From assembly GCA_018362935.1 (NCBI GenBank), contig JAHALQ010000011.1, positions 1-47,096 on the forward strand: a stretch of 47,096 nt of DNA, in the 5' to 3' direction. This document shows, piece by piece, positions 1-7,160 of this stretch. This DNA comes from Pseudomonadota bacterium (lineage in GTDB: Bacteria; Pseudomonadota; Alphaproteobacteria; RF32; CAG-239). Each line of letters begins with the position of its first letter. The stretch's first letter is position 1. The position numbers were made by a program, and so were the translations under genes. The notes below the pieces were generated by a model. That model was not told where the DNA came from. It ran no database searches and worked only from the letters and a program-made list of their open reading frames with translations.

Positions 1-343
1 CATACTCCTTGGGCAGATTTTCGCGAAATATTTGCGCGGCGGTATGTTCGTCATCGCGGTTGTAATTGACGCTGTCAAAGGTCTTGAGGCTGATGTCCAG
101 GGCAACGCCGTAGAAACGGCAGACATAAAGCAGGCGGTCGAGGCTGATTTTGCCTTCGCCGGATTCCATGTCGTCAAGCGTGGTAATCGGCAGCGACAGG
201 GAATCTGCCACGTCGACGAGATTCAGTCCCTGGTCGCGGCGTGTTTCGTTGAGCCATGAGCCAAGGCTGCGGCGGACATCGAGCCAGTGTTTTCTGGCGT
301 CATCGCGCGATAATAAAAATCTGTATTGAAATTTGTTGTTCAT
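1..343 (-). CDS. HTH (XRE/Cro-type) DNA-binding protein, 5' part
   Basis: Open reading frame running off the left edge of the window; 113 codons plus one base are visible and no stop is reached. The start ATG at 343-341 has an AGGAG at 355-351, seven bases upstream. About residues 20-60 read as a helix-turn-helix of the XRE/Cro kind: a basic stretch (RRSLGSWLNETRRDQGL), then LVDVADSLSLPITTLDDME, then a second helix with KISLDRLLYVCRFY. The family binds operator DNA as dimers; the target cannot be told from this fragment. A 790-base gene-free region with repeats lies upstream. The C-terminal part that might hold a second domain is outside the window. Confidence 0.75.
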   Translation of the reverse strand, partial: MNNKFQYRFLLSRDDARKHWLDVRRSLGSWLNETRRDQGLNLVDVADSLSLPITTLDDMESGEGKISLDRLLYVCRFYGVALDISLKTFDSVNYNRDDEHTAAQIFRENLPKEY

Positions 344-385
344 TTTCAAACTCCTGATTTGTTTTGGTTTATCTTGTCTGCCATA

Positions 386-610
386 AGTTCCTGTCATTCT
401 CGGGTTTGACCGGTTCAATTCCGACTAAATTTCGCTTTACATCGCTTACGCTTGTTTGCGAAATTAAGTCTCATTGCGTCTCCTCAGAAAAAGCGCAATC
501 GTGCGCTTTTTCTTTTGGCCGTCTCGGGCTTGACCCGAGAATCCAAATTGAATGACAGCTTTATTGTCTTGGATCCTCGGATCAGGCACTTCGTGCCGTC
601 CGAGGATGAC
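386..610. repeat. Composite intergenic hairpin repeats
   Basis: Non-coding DNA with several near-perfect inverted repeats. TCTCGGG (522-528) pairs with CCCGAGA (534-540) around a five-base loop. ATCCTCGGA (573-581) pairs with TCCGAGGAT (599-607) and encloses a second small hairpin, GGCAC/GTGCC (585-597). A degenerate relative of the first element starts near 393. These resemble the 'CTCGGGxxxGACCCGAG' palindromic repeats scattered between genes in many alphaproteobacteria, from memory and not by search. The short frames here are not convincing genes. Confidence 0.65.
488..511. terminator. Strong symmetric hairpin, terminator-like
   Basis: AAAAAGCGCA (488-497) and TGCGCTTTTT (502-511) form a perfect 10-bp stem with a four-base loop, so an A-tract and a T-tract flank a GC core on both strands. 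It could stop transcription in either direction. It lies between the HTH gene and the candidate RNA at 640-790, both on the minus strand. Confidence 0.5.
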
Positions 611-639
611 AAGAGAAGAGACAGAATAAACCTTTGTTA

Positions 640-790
640 AAACAAAACCGCCTTAACAAAAATTAAGGCGGGGAGTTAGTAACTGTACGAGAACAGTCCG
701 GGTTATTCGACATGCAGGCATGCTTATATCCCCGGCTCCCCAAACAGGAGTTGTTCTTTTTCTCGTTAGGAGTTACTACACTCCGCCTTC
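640..790 (-). ncRNA. Candidate structured small RNA with intrinsic terminator
   Basis: Read on the minus strand, an arm at about 787-771 (GGCGGAGTGTAGTAACT) can pair with a matching arm at about 684-667 to close a roughly 120-nt structure. Inside is a further hairpin (ACTGT/ACAGT near 682-697) and a CCGGG/CCCGG pairing. It ends in a nine-base-pair stem, 671-663 with 656-648, followed by a T-rich tract (TTTTGTTTTAAC), a textbook intrinsic terminator. No open frame explains the conservation of form. The closing stem and the terminator share the bases at 667-671, so they would compete. The size and long closing stem suit a 6S-like RNA or an attenuator, but I cannot identify the family. Confidence 0.5.
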
Positions 791-828
791 GGAACACCCG
801 AAAGCAAAAGCAGTATAAATGACATTTC

Positions 829-1056
829 TTAATTTGCAATTAAAAAAGGCGCATAACGGTCATCTAATACAGAATAGGAAGGCCCCTTGACGGCTGTTGC
901 GCCGCCGAGGGGTAACACAAGAAAGACGCCATTCCGAGCGGAGCGAAGAATCCATGTCAAAAAATACAGCCATAGTTTTACTGTATCTTTCGAAATGCCG
1001 CTGTTGCGGCAAAGCTCAGGATGACGTGTTAAGGAAAGAAATATTTTGCTATTGTG
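829..1056. repeat. Degenerate dispersed-repeat sequence, no gene
   Basis: This stretch includes an 'ATTCCGAGCGGAGCGAAGAA' type element at 931-950, which in many bacteria produces spurious frames reading 'HSERSEES'. A partial mirror, CTCAGGATGAC, lies at 1015-1025. The short frames on both strands have the composition of translated repeats and no sensible start signals. I read it as repeat debris between ftsI and the small RNA. Confidence 0.5.
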
Positions 1057-1105
1057 GGCACCGGCAATTAGCAGGCCGACCAAAGGGAGCCCTGCGGGTC
1101 ACAGC
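1057..1105. repeat. Dispersed repeat, copy A (partner at 38595-38642)
   Basis: A 36-base core at 1070-1105 (starting AGCAGGCCGACCA, ending CACAGC) matches 38607-38642 at 33 of 36 positions. Both cores have GGCACCG a few bases upstream. Copy A lies 30 bases beyond the ftsI stop codon, and copy B 27 bases beyond the glgP stop codon, both in the same orientation relative to the gene. Each is separated from the stop codon by a small hairpin. Inside the core, CAGGG/CCCTG-like arms can pair. Confidence 0.7.
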
Positions 1106-1135
1106 TAGACGATGCCCGTGCGGCTTCGCACTGGG

Positions 1136-2869
1136 TTAGTAGGAAGCTTCGATAATGCGAGCCTGACGCAGTTCGTCGAGGTCAAAGTTGGCTTTAAGGT
1201 TCAGCTGCGGTGCAATGGCGCTGATGATTTTAGACGCTGTCGGCACGGTATTCCAGCCGGATGTGACAAAGCCCCAGGTTTCTTTGAGCGGCTGCGGCTC
1301 GTCCAGCATGACGATTAACGTGTATTTAGGGTCGGAAATCGGGAAAGCCGAAACAAAGGTCGTGCGGACTTTTTTGTCGACATAGCGTCCGTTTTCGGAA
1401 AGCTTGTTAGCGGTGCCGGTTTTGCCGCCGACTTCATAGCCTTTGACATTGGCGCGTTTGCCCGAGCCGTCGGTCACGACCAGACGCATGAGTTTGCGCA
1501 TGGCCTTGGATGTGCTGAAAGAAACCACACGATGCCCGTTTTTGGCTTTGGGGCTGTCTTTGATGAGGGAAGGCGAGTGGTATACGCCGCCGTTAATGAT
1601 CGCCGAATAGGCGCTGATGACATGCAGCGGCGATACGGAAATGCCATATCCGTAAGCGACGGTGGCAATAGTGCTTTCACTCCAGCGCTTGGGCACCAGC
1701 GGGCGGCCTTTTTCAGCCAGTTCAATGTCAACGTTTTCAAAGAAGCCGATTTTTTCAAGAAAGTTGCGTTGTTCGTTGCCGCCGACTTTAAGCGCCATTT
1801 GCGCCGAGCCGATGTTAGAAGAATAAACCAGAATCTCCGGCACCGACAGCCAGCGGTTCTCGCCGCGGTAGTCTTTAATGGTGTTATAACGCAGTTTGAG
1901 CGGTTTAGTGGCGTCAAATTTGTCGGCGACTTTGACTTTGCCGCTTTCCAATGACATGGCGGTATTGAAGATTTTCAAAACCGAGCCGGGCTCATAGACG
2001 CCTTTGGTCGCCATGTTAAACAATGCGCGTTCGTTTTTGACGCGGTTGGTATTAGGGTCGTAGTCCGGCAGCGAAACCATCGCGATAACCTCGGCGCTGT
2101 TGGCGTCCATTAATATTGCCGTGGCGCCGGCGGCCTTAAATTTTTCCATGCCTTCTTTGAGCAGTTCGCGGATGGTGTCCTGAATCCCGACGTCGATTGA
2201 GAGCGTGAGCGGAATGTCGGATTGGGTCAGGCGCTCGTCCATGGCTTTTTCGATACCGGAGATACCTGCATTGTCAACGTCAGTGCTGCCGATGATATGC
2301 GCAAGCAGGTTTTTGTGCGGATAAACGCGTTTTTCGCCTTCTTCAAATTCAAGGCTGGGGTCGCCGAGGTAGTTGATTTGGTATTGCTGCGACGGCGTCA
2401 GGTTGCGTTTGAGGTAAACAAAAGTGCCTTTTTGAGTCAGTTTTTTATAGGTCGTGTCATAGTCCAGCTCGGGCAGGATTTTGACCAGCTCATGCGCCAG
2501 TTTGGGGGCGTTGAAAACTTTACGCGGATTAACATGGAGATTGACGGTCGGCAGCGAAGTGGCGACAATTGTGCCGTTGCGGTCGAGAATATCGGCGCGG
2601 CGAATGGGATTATGGGCATAAATTCCGCGCGGGGTGCTGTTTTCTTTTTCGAGCCCGGACAGGACGCAGAGATCAAACAGGCGGACGGCGATAATCAGGA
2701 ATACGGCGGCAAAGGAAAAGATTGAAAACATGACGCGGTTTTTGCAGACGGACAGAGAGTCTTTCTCGCAGGAAAAACCATGAAACGAACTGACTTTGTC
2801 AATTTTGATTTCCTGTCCCGGAAGGTAGAATCCGCCCCGGTCTTTTTTGGAAAAATACTTCCCAATCAT
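1136..2869 (-). CDS. ftsI: Peptidoglycan D,D-transpeptidase FtsI (PBP3)
   Basis: Septal class B penicillin-binding protein that cross-links peptidoglycan in the divisome with FtsW. The 577 residues hold a cytoplasmic N-terminus, one membrane anchor at about 48-70 (FSIFSFAAVFLIIAVRL), a pedestal domain, and the transpeptidase domain. The active-site signatures are all present: S296-V-L-K299, S350-S-N352 and K483-T-G485. There is no PASTA domain, as usual in Gram-negatives. It is the last gene of an mraZ-rsmH-ftsL-ftsI run on the minus strand, 20 bases after ftsL. The usual next gene, murE, is not there; instead a repeat-rich gap follows. No good Shine-Dalgarno precedes the start at 2869, so the first residues are uncertain. 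Confidence 0.95.
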   Translation of the reverse strand: MIGKYFSKKDRGGFYLPGQEIKIDKVSSFHGFSCEKDSLSVCKNRVMFSIFSFAAVFLIIAVRLFDLCVLSGLEKENSTPRGIYAHNPIRRADILDRNGTIVATSLPTVNLHVNPRKVFNAPKLAHELVKILPELDYDTTYKKLTQKGTFVYLKRNLTPSQQYQINYLGDPSLEFEEGEKRVYPHKNLLAHIIGSTDVDNAGISGIEKAMDERLTQSDIPLTLSIDVGIQDTIRELLKEGMEKFKAAGATAILMDANSAEVIAMVSLPDYDPNTNRVKNERALFNMATKGVYEPGSVLKIFNTAMSLESGKVKVADKFDATKPLKLRYNTIKDYRGENRWLSVPEILVYSSNIGSAQMALKVGGNEQRNFLEKIGFFENVDIELAEKGRPLVPKRWSESTIATVAYGYGISVSPLHVISAYSAIINGGVYHSPSLIKDSPKAKNGHRVVSFSTSKAMRKLMRLVVTDGSGKRANVKGYEVGGKTGTANKLSENGRYVDKKVRTTFVSAFPISDPKYTLIVMLDEPQPLKETWGFVTSGWNTVPTASKIISAIAPQLNLKANFDLDELRQARIIEASY

Positions 2870-2889
2870 GTTTGCTTCTGCCCAACTGT

Positions 2890-3273
2890 TTAACGCTGAG
2901 CTTTTGTGAGTTTTTTCAGACCTTTATTGTGCTCAGCATAATTAGAAATATTTTTGCGTGCGGCAATCTTTCTCGATTCGCCGTCTTCATAGGAAAATGG
3001 TAACGCAGAATAGTTAATAATTTGTTCAGCCTGCACCTGATTTAACGAAATATGTTTGGAAACGAGTTTGCGAAGGCGTGTCGGGTTGTTGAGGTGCGAC
3101 CATTCGGCTTTGAGAACATGAATGGATTTGATATCCTTTTCAATTCCGCGGTTAATGGAATTGAGTTCGCTTTCAAGTTCCTGCACCATGTTGGTCATCA
3201 CCAGATAGCTGAAACATAACAGGCACGGAAGCGCTATCTTGAGTGCTAAGGCTGCTAATTTTGTACTATTCAT
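2890..3273 (-). CDS. ftsL: Cell division protein FtsL-like
   Basis: Small bitopic protein of 127 residues. It has a short N-terminus, one membrane segment at about residues 7-29 (LAALALKIALPCLLCFSYLV) and a periplasmic coiled-coil region with many E/L/K residues (about 30-75). This is the FtsL layout; FtsL acts with FtsB and FtsQ to activate FtsI/FtsW. Sequence identity in this family is always low, so the name rests mainly on size, topology and the position between rsmH and ftsI. AAAGGG six bases before the ATG supports the start. Confidence 0.8.
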   Translation of the reverse strand: MNSTKLAALALKIALPCLLCFSYLVMTNMVQELESELNSINRGIEKDIKSIHVLKAEWSHLNNPTRLRKLVSKHISLNQVQAEQIINYSALPFSYEDGESRKIAARKNISNYAEHNKGLKKLTKAQR

Positions 3274-3297
3274 TTCAAACCCTTTCTGGACTTTGAG

Positions 3298-4215
3298 TTA
3301 TTGTTTGACCGCATAACGCAGTTTCGCCGAACGCGAACGGCTGTTGTTCCGCACTTCCTCTTCTGAGGGCAGAATCACCTTGGAGCATTCTTTAAAAATT
3401 GCGTTGTCTTGTTCTTGGGGCTTGGCCGCGTAGCGCGAAACGTGGCGGGCTTTGCCGGTGTTGTTTTTGAAAAAGGTTTTGACAATCCGGTCTTCCAGCG
3501 AGTGGAAATCGACCACCACCAGCCGGCCTTGCGGCTTGAGGCGGGCGGTTGCACCGGAGAGGCCTTTTTGCAGTTCGCCGAGCTCGTCGTTAACGGCAAT
3601 GCGCAGCGCCTGAAAAGTGCGCGTGGCCGGGTCAATCGAATTGGGGCTGCGGCGGATGACGGAATAAATGATTTCGGCAAGTTCTTTGGTCGTTTCAATC
3701 TTTTTGAGCTTGCGAGCGGCGGCAATCCTGGCGGCAATCTGGCGCGATTTGCGTTCTTCGCCGTATTGGTAAATCAGGTCGGCCAGTTCGCTCTCGGGAA
3801 GGGTGTTGACGATGTCGGCGGCGCTTTGTCCGGATTGCGACATACGCATGTCAAGCGGCGCGTCTTTGGAAAATGAAAAACCGCGTTCGCCTTGGTCAAG
3901 CTGCATTGAGGAAACGCCGATGTCAAAAACGGCGCCGTCAATCTGTTCGCTGACAAGCTCGGCAAAATCGCCGAAACACCCGGCGCGGAATTCGAGCCGG
4001 CCGCCGTAAAGGGCTTGCAGCTCTTTGACCCGTGGCAGAACATTGGGGTCGCGGTCAAGGGCAATGACTTTGCAGTTTGCGGCATTGAGAACAGCTTCGG
4101 TATAGCCGCCGTTGCCGAAAGTGGCGTCAACGTAAATTGCGCCGTCCTGCGGGTTGAGCGTTTCCAAAACCTGCGGGAGCATAACCGGAAAATGCGTCTG
4201 AAAATCAATCGGCAT
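3298..4215 (-). CDS. rsmH: 16S rRNA (cytosine1402-N4)-methyltransferase RsmH
   Basis: SAM-dependent enzyme that methylates N4 of C1402 in the ribosomal P site. The 305-residue length is normal for the family (about 310). The N-terminal 'HFPVMLPQVLETLNP' and the SAM-binding 'DATFGNGGYTEAVL' are characteristic, as are 'GVSSMQLDQGERGFSF' and 'VVDFHSLEDRIVK'. Its ATG overlaps the mraZ stop by one base (TAATG at 4217-4213), so the two are probably translationally coupled; GGGAGG in the end of mraZ serves as the ribosome site. It is the second gene of the dcw-type operon. Confidence 0.96.
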   Translation of the reverse strand: MPIDFQTHFPVMLPQVLETLNPQDGAIYVDATFGNGGYTEAVLNAANCKVIALDRDPNVLPRVKELQALYGGRLEFRAGCFGDFAELVSEQIDGAVFDIGVSSMQLDQGERGFSFSKDAPLDMRMSQSGQSAADIVNTLPESELADLIYQYGEERKSRQIAARIAAARKLKKIETTKELAEIIYSVIRRSPNSIDPATRTFQALRIAVNDELGELQKGLSGATARLKPQGRLVVVDFHSLEDRIVKTFFKNNTGKARHVSRYAAKPQEQDNAIFKECSKVILPSEEEVRNNSRSRSAKLRYAVKQ

Positions 4216-4682
4216 TATTCTCTTCCTCCCGACGGTTGGAGGGACGGGCGTTTTTTGAGCACTTCGGCGCGGATGCGGGCTTCTTCTTTAGCCCAGTTTT
4301 CAGGGTTCCAGATTTGGAATTTGCGGCCTTTGCCGACAAAAACGGCGCTGTCGGTAATTTGCGCGTGAGTAAGGAGTTTTTCGGAAAGCATAATCCGTCC
4401 CGTGGAATCGAACGGATAGCGTTTGGCGTCGCCGAATACGAGGTTGGAAATATCGTCCTGTTCCTGCGAGAAAAAGTCGAGCGAGTTTTCCATATCGGTG
4501 GCGAGCTTGTCGAGCAGGTCTTCCAGGCAGCCTTCAACGCAGGGGGCGGAAAGGCTGCGGTAGCAAACGATTTCGGAGCCGGTGTCCTTGACGATTGCGC
4601 GGTAGTCGGCGGGCAGGGAAACGCGCCCTTTGGCGTCCACCTTGTTAACCACCGTATCCATAAACAAAAATGTTTTGCGCAA
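4215..4682 (-). CDS. mraZ: Transcriptional regulator MraZ, TTG start
   Basis: AbrB-like DNA-binding protein that autoregulates the division/cell-wall operon it heads. The hallmark 'NKVDAKGRVSLPADYR' is near the N-terminus, and a second SpoVT/AbrB half follows around residues 90-135 with 'DSTGRIMLSEKLL'. I choose the TTG at 4682-4680 as start. It has a strong AGGAG at 4694-4690, seven bases away, gives 155 residues, and keeps the FLF segment that aligns with the N-terminus of other MraZ proteins. The internal ATG at 4661 has no Shine-Dalgarno. The ring-forming protein recognises short direct repeats, and such repeats are present upstream (see 4718-4752). Confidence 0.93.
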   Translation of the reverse strand: MRKTFLFMDTVVNKVDAKGRVSLPADYRAIVKDTGSEIVCYRSLSAPCVEGCLEDLLDKLATDMENSLDFFSQEQDDISNLVFGDAKRYPFDSTGRIMLSEKLLTHAQITDSAVFVGKGRKFQIWNPENWAKEEARIRAEVLKKRPSLQPSGGRE

Positions 4683-4717
4683 CCTATGGCTCCTTGTTGT
4701 AAAACTGACTATGTATA

Positions 4718-4752
4718 TGGTATAACATGGGATATTATGGGAATCAATGGGA
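4718..4752. promoter_or_regulatory. MraZ boxes interleaved with the mraZ promoter
   Basis: On the plus strand three exact TGGGA repeats start at 4728, 4738 and 4748, spaced ten bases (one helical turn) apart, and a weaker TGGTA sits at 4718. TGGGN repeats with five-base spacers are the known MraZ operator in E. coli. On the minus strand a sigma-70 promoter fits the same bases: -35 TTGATT (4747-4742), 17-bp spacer, -10 TATACC (4724-4719). Start of transcription would be near 4712, giving a 30-base leader with the AGGAG. Bound MraZ would cover the whole promoter. Confidence 0.85.
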
Positions 4753-4888
4753 AATTTTAGTAATTTGTTAACTGTTCTGGGTTTGTTCTGCAAAATTATG
4801 CAAGGTGATTCCGCAACCCCGCATTAACCAAGGCGCAAGTGAAAAATAAAAAACTGGGGATATTTTTTTGCGAAACATTCGGCGGTTA

Positions 4889-4970
4889 ATTGTGTTTACA
4901 CAATAAGCAATTTGTGATATATTTAAAATTGCGTTTTACTATTGTAAACTCTAAAGGTATGTCATAATAG
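4889..4970 (+). promoter_or_regulatory. Promoter and palindrome upstream of the 5018 gene
   Basis: ATTGTG-TTTA-CACAAT (4889-4904) is a perfect inverted repeat and a possible operator. Downstream, TTGTAA (4942-4947), a 17-bp spacer and TAATAG (4965-4970) make a plausible sigma-70 promoter, with transcription starting near 4977. The 40-base leader has no recognisable Shine-Dalgarno. Confidence 0.5.
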
Positions 4971-5017
4971 GGGCTTATTGCCGTACCTAAGTCGTCGCCT
5001 CAAATTTTTAATTAATT

Positions 5018-5770
5018 ATGCAAAATTTCAATCAAGTGTTCAGAACCCGCGACAATGTCGTTTTTTCTCGTATCAAGGCAAGTGAAGCAGAAGGCTTTCA
5101 GGGTAACTACATCAGTGTTGTCGACGGCAAACCCGTTGCAGTCGCTGACGGCAAGGAAGTTCCCATGCCGGAGGTTCTGATTAATGAAATCGGGGTTGAA
5201 TACCTCTTCGTCGACTATGCCGAACACGGTCGGAAAATGCTCAAAAAGCACGGTGTTTACATCGCTCGCAAGCAGGAGCCGATCCGCGTCTGGAAGAACA
5301 TCAGGCCGGGTGAAGCAATCAAGACGGTCATCGACGGTTATGTTGAGCACGAAGTCGAACTCGACGAGGACAAAGTCGCAGCGCAGAATGTCGTTAAGAA
5401 TGAGTTCTACGCCATTCCCAAGGCGGTTTTGGCTGAGAAATACGAGTTTTCTCACTCGGAATTCGACTACGACCTGTATGTGCCCAAGAGCAACGCTGTC
5501 AGCTGCTGGGTATACAGCGATGTTAACGTCTATGGCGTGCTGTGGGGCGGTTTCGAATTTCTGACCACCCCGATGATTAACATTACCAACCCTGATGACG
5601 TGTACGGATGCAACTACATCGTATGGTGGGGCAATGACGGCAGACTGTCTTCGTATGTGGTACTCGGATACTTCCGGGCCTGCGGAGAGAAGTATTACCC
5701 GGTTCCTGCCGGCGAACCCGTCAAAGTGGCTGAGGCTCCTTATACGCCGCCCAGATTTGTGCAGGCATAA
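5018..5770 (+). CDS. Hypothetical protein, 250 residues
   Basis: I do not recognise this protein. It has no signal peptide or membrane segment and looks soluble and acidic. The N-terminal part (about 1-60) is beta-rich with 'VVDGKPVAVADGKEVPMPE'. The middle has 'VYIARKQEPIRVWKNI'. The C-terminal third is aromatic, with three cysteines (SCWVY, YGCNY, RACGE) and a proline-rich tail (PVPAGEPVKVAEAPYTPP). A promoter lies upstream and a terminator downstream, so it is a single-gene unit. There is no Shine-Dalgarno before the ATG, suggesting AU-rich leader-driven initiation. It sits between divergent mraZ and the RNase P RNA gene, a place where I would not expect an extra gene. Confidence 0.75.
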   Translation: MQNFNQVFRTRDNVVFSRIKASEAEGFQGNYISVVDGKPVAVADGKEVPMPEVLINEIGVEYLFVDYAEHGRKMLKKHGVYIARKQEPIRVWKNIRPGEAIKTVIDGYVEHEVELDEDKVAAQNVVKNEFYAIPKAVLAEKYEFSHSEFDYDLYVPKSNAVSCWVYSDVNVYGVLWGGFEFLTTPMINITNPDDVYGCNYIVWWGNDGRLSSYVVLGYFRACGEKYYPVPAGEPVKVAEAPYTPPRFVQA

Positions 5771-5792
5771 AAGCCGTACGCACAGAAAAAAG

Positions 5793-5825
5793 ACTGTCGT
5801 TCCATTGCGGACGGCAGTTTTTTGT
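5793..5825 (+). terminator. Intrinsic terminator after the 5018 gene
   Basis: ACTGTCGT (5793-5800) pairs with ACGGCAGT (5811-5818), the stem extends by two more pairs over a six-base loop, and a run of T follows (5818-5824). Confidence 0.8.
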
Positions 5826-5846
5826 TGGGCAAAGCTTATAAAGCTC

Positions 5847-5874
5847 TTGCAATCGCGGTTGTAAATGCTATTCT
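5847..5874 (+). promoter_or_regulatory. Promoter of rnpB
   Basis: TTGCAA (5847-5852), a 16-bp spacer and TATTCT (5869-5874) predict a start at about 5881, exactly where the paired 5' end of RNase P RNA begins. Confidence 0.65.
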
Positions 5875-5880
5875 GTACGG

Positions 5881-6277
5881 CAAGGCAGCCGGATAGCCGC
5901 GTCATGGCTTTGCCCATGATGAGGAAAGTCCGGGCTTCGGGAGAACAAGACACCAGATAACGTCTGGCTGGAGCAATCCAAGGGAAAGTGCCACAGAAAC
6001 ATACCGCCGGGTTTTTCCCGGTAAGGCTGAAAAGGCGAGGTAAGAGCTCACCGCAGGTTTGGTAACAGGCCTGGCAAGGCAAACCCTGTCTGATGCAAGA
6101 CCAAGTTAGGGGATTTCAGGTATAAGGCCTTGTGCTTTATAAACCGGATTTTACGGAGCGTTCTCTCTCCACTCCAGAGGTAGGTCGCGACGAGCTGTTT
6201 AGCGATAAGCAGCCCAGATGAATGGCTATCGTTCCGCGCAAGCGGAATACAGAACCCGGCTTATAGGCTGCCTTATT
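5881..6277 (+). ncRNA. rnpB: RNase P RNA, type A
   Basis: Catalytic RNA that trims 5' leaders from tRNA precursors. The universal P4 strand GAGGAAAGTCCGGGC is at 5921-5935, and the matching 3' region ACAGAACCCGGCTTATAG at 6250-6265. The outer helix P1 pairs AAGGCAGCC (5882-5890) with GGCTGCCTT (6266-6274). A T-rich tract follows immediately, so P1 probably doubles as the terminator. Length about 395 nt is normal for alphaproteobacteria. It lies 25 bases before lpxC. In many alphaproteobacteria rnpB stands just upstream of mraZ in the same direction; here mraZ is on the other side, transcribed away. Confidence 0.96.
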
Positions 6278-6299
6278 TTTTAGATGTAAAGGAACGTTT

Positions 6300-7151
6300 A
6301 TGCAACAGCATACTTTGGCGCAGGAACTGGTTATTAAGGGAATTGGGCTTCATTCCGGATGCGAGAGCGTATTGGCGCTTAAACCCGCGCCGGAAAATTA
6401 CGGTATTGTTTTCAAACGGGTTGATTTGCCCGGAGAGCCTGAAATCAAAGCATTGTATACAAATGTCGTCGATACCCGCAACTGCACCTGCCTTGGCGAC
6501 GGCAAAGGAAACATTGTTTCCACGATTGAGCATTTAATGGCGGCGTTAAGCATGCTGGGGGTTGATAATGTCCTGATAGAGATTAATAATCAGGAGATGC
6601 CGATTATGGACGGCTCGGCGCTGCCTTTTGTCACCGCGCTGGAAAATGCCGGAATAAAAGCCCAGAACGCTGAACGCAAAATTTTAAAAGTTCTTAAAAA
6701 AGTTGAGTATGCCGATGACAAGGGCAGCCGGGTTGAACTTTCTCCGGCAGAAAATTTCAGCGTCGAATTTATGATAGAGTTTCCGTCCAAAATCGTCGGG
6801 CATCAGGAATATTGCGAGCCTCTGACTTTGGAAAACTTTAAGAAACACGTCGCGCCTTGCCGCACATTTTGCGAGAAATATCAGGTTGACTATCTCAAAT
6901 CAATCGGCCTGATTAAAGGCGGCAGTTTGGATAACGCGGTGGTGCTTGACGGCGAAACGATTTTGAACGAAGGCGGTTTCCGGGTTGCCAACGAATGTGT
7001 CAACCATAAGGTGATAGACGCAATCGGCGATATGTATACGTCGGGCTATCATATTCAGGGAAAATTAAAAGCCGCAAAATCCGGACATTTCCATAATAAC
7101 GAGATTCTTAAAGCCTTGTTTGCCGATACGGCCAATTATGAAATAATATAG
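6300..7151 (+). CDS. lpxC: UDP-3-O-acyl-N-acetylglucosamine deacetylase LpxC
   Basis: Zinc deacetylase of the committed step of lipid A synthesis, cytoplasmic. It has 283 residues (E. coli 305). The zinc ligands H78 (in EHLMAAL), H236 and D240 (HKVIDAIGD) and the catalytic H263 (SGHFHNNE) are all in place, as are 'IGLHSG' and 'MDGSALPF'. AAAGGA stands seven bases before the ATG. The next genes are bamD and recN; in alphaproteobacteria this trio usually closes the dcw cluster after ftsZ, but ftsZ is not in this window. The gene implies a complete lipid A pathway and a Gram-negative outer membrane. Confidence 0.97.
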   Translation: MQQHTLAQELVIKGIGLHSGCESVLALKPAPENYGIVFKRVDLPGEPEIKALYTNVVDTRNCTCLGDGKGNIVSTIEHLMAALSMLGVDNVLIEINNQEMPIMDGSALPFVTALENAGIKAQNAERKILKVLKKVEYADDKGSRVELSPAENFSVEFMIEFPSKIVGHQEYCEPLTLENFKKHVAPCRTFCEKYQVDYLKSIGLIKGGSLDNAVVLDGETILNEGGFRVANECVNHKVIDAIGDMYTSGYHIQGKLKAAKSGHFHNNEILKALFADTANYEII

Positions 7152-7160
7152 GGAAAGACC

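Noticed and set aside
897..1139. 80-codon frame reading 'RHSERSEES'
   Set aside because: Well-known artefact of translated intergenic repeats.
5012..6082. 356-codon minus-strand frame covering the 5018 gene and part of rnpB
   Set aside because: It lies across the RNase P RNA and antisense to a gene with its own promoter and terminator; composition is that of a shadow frame.
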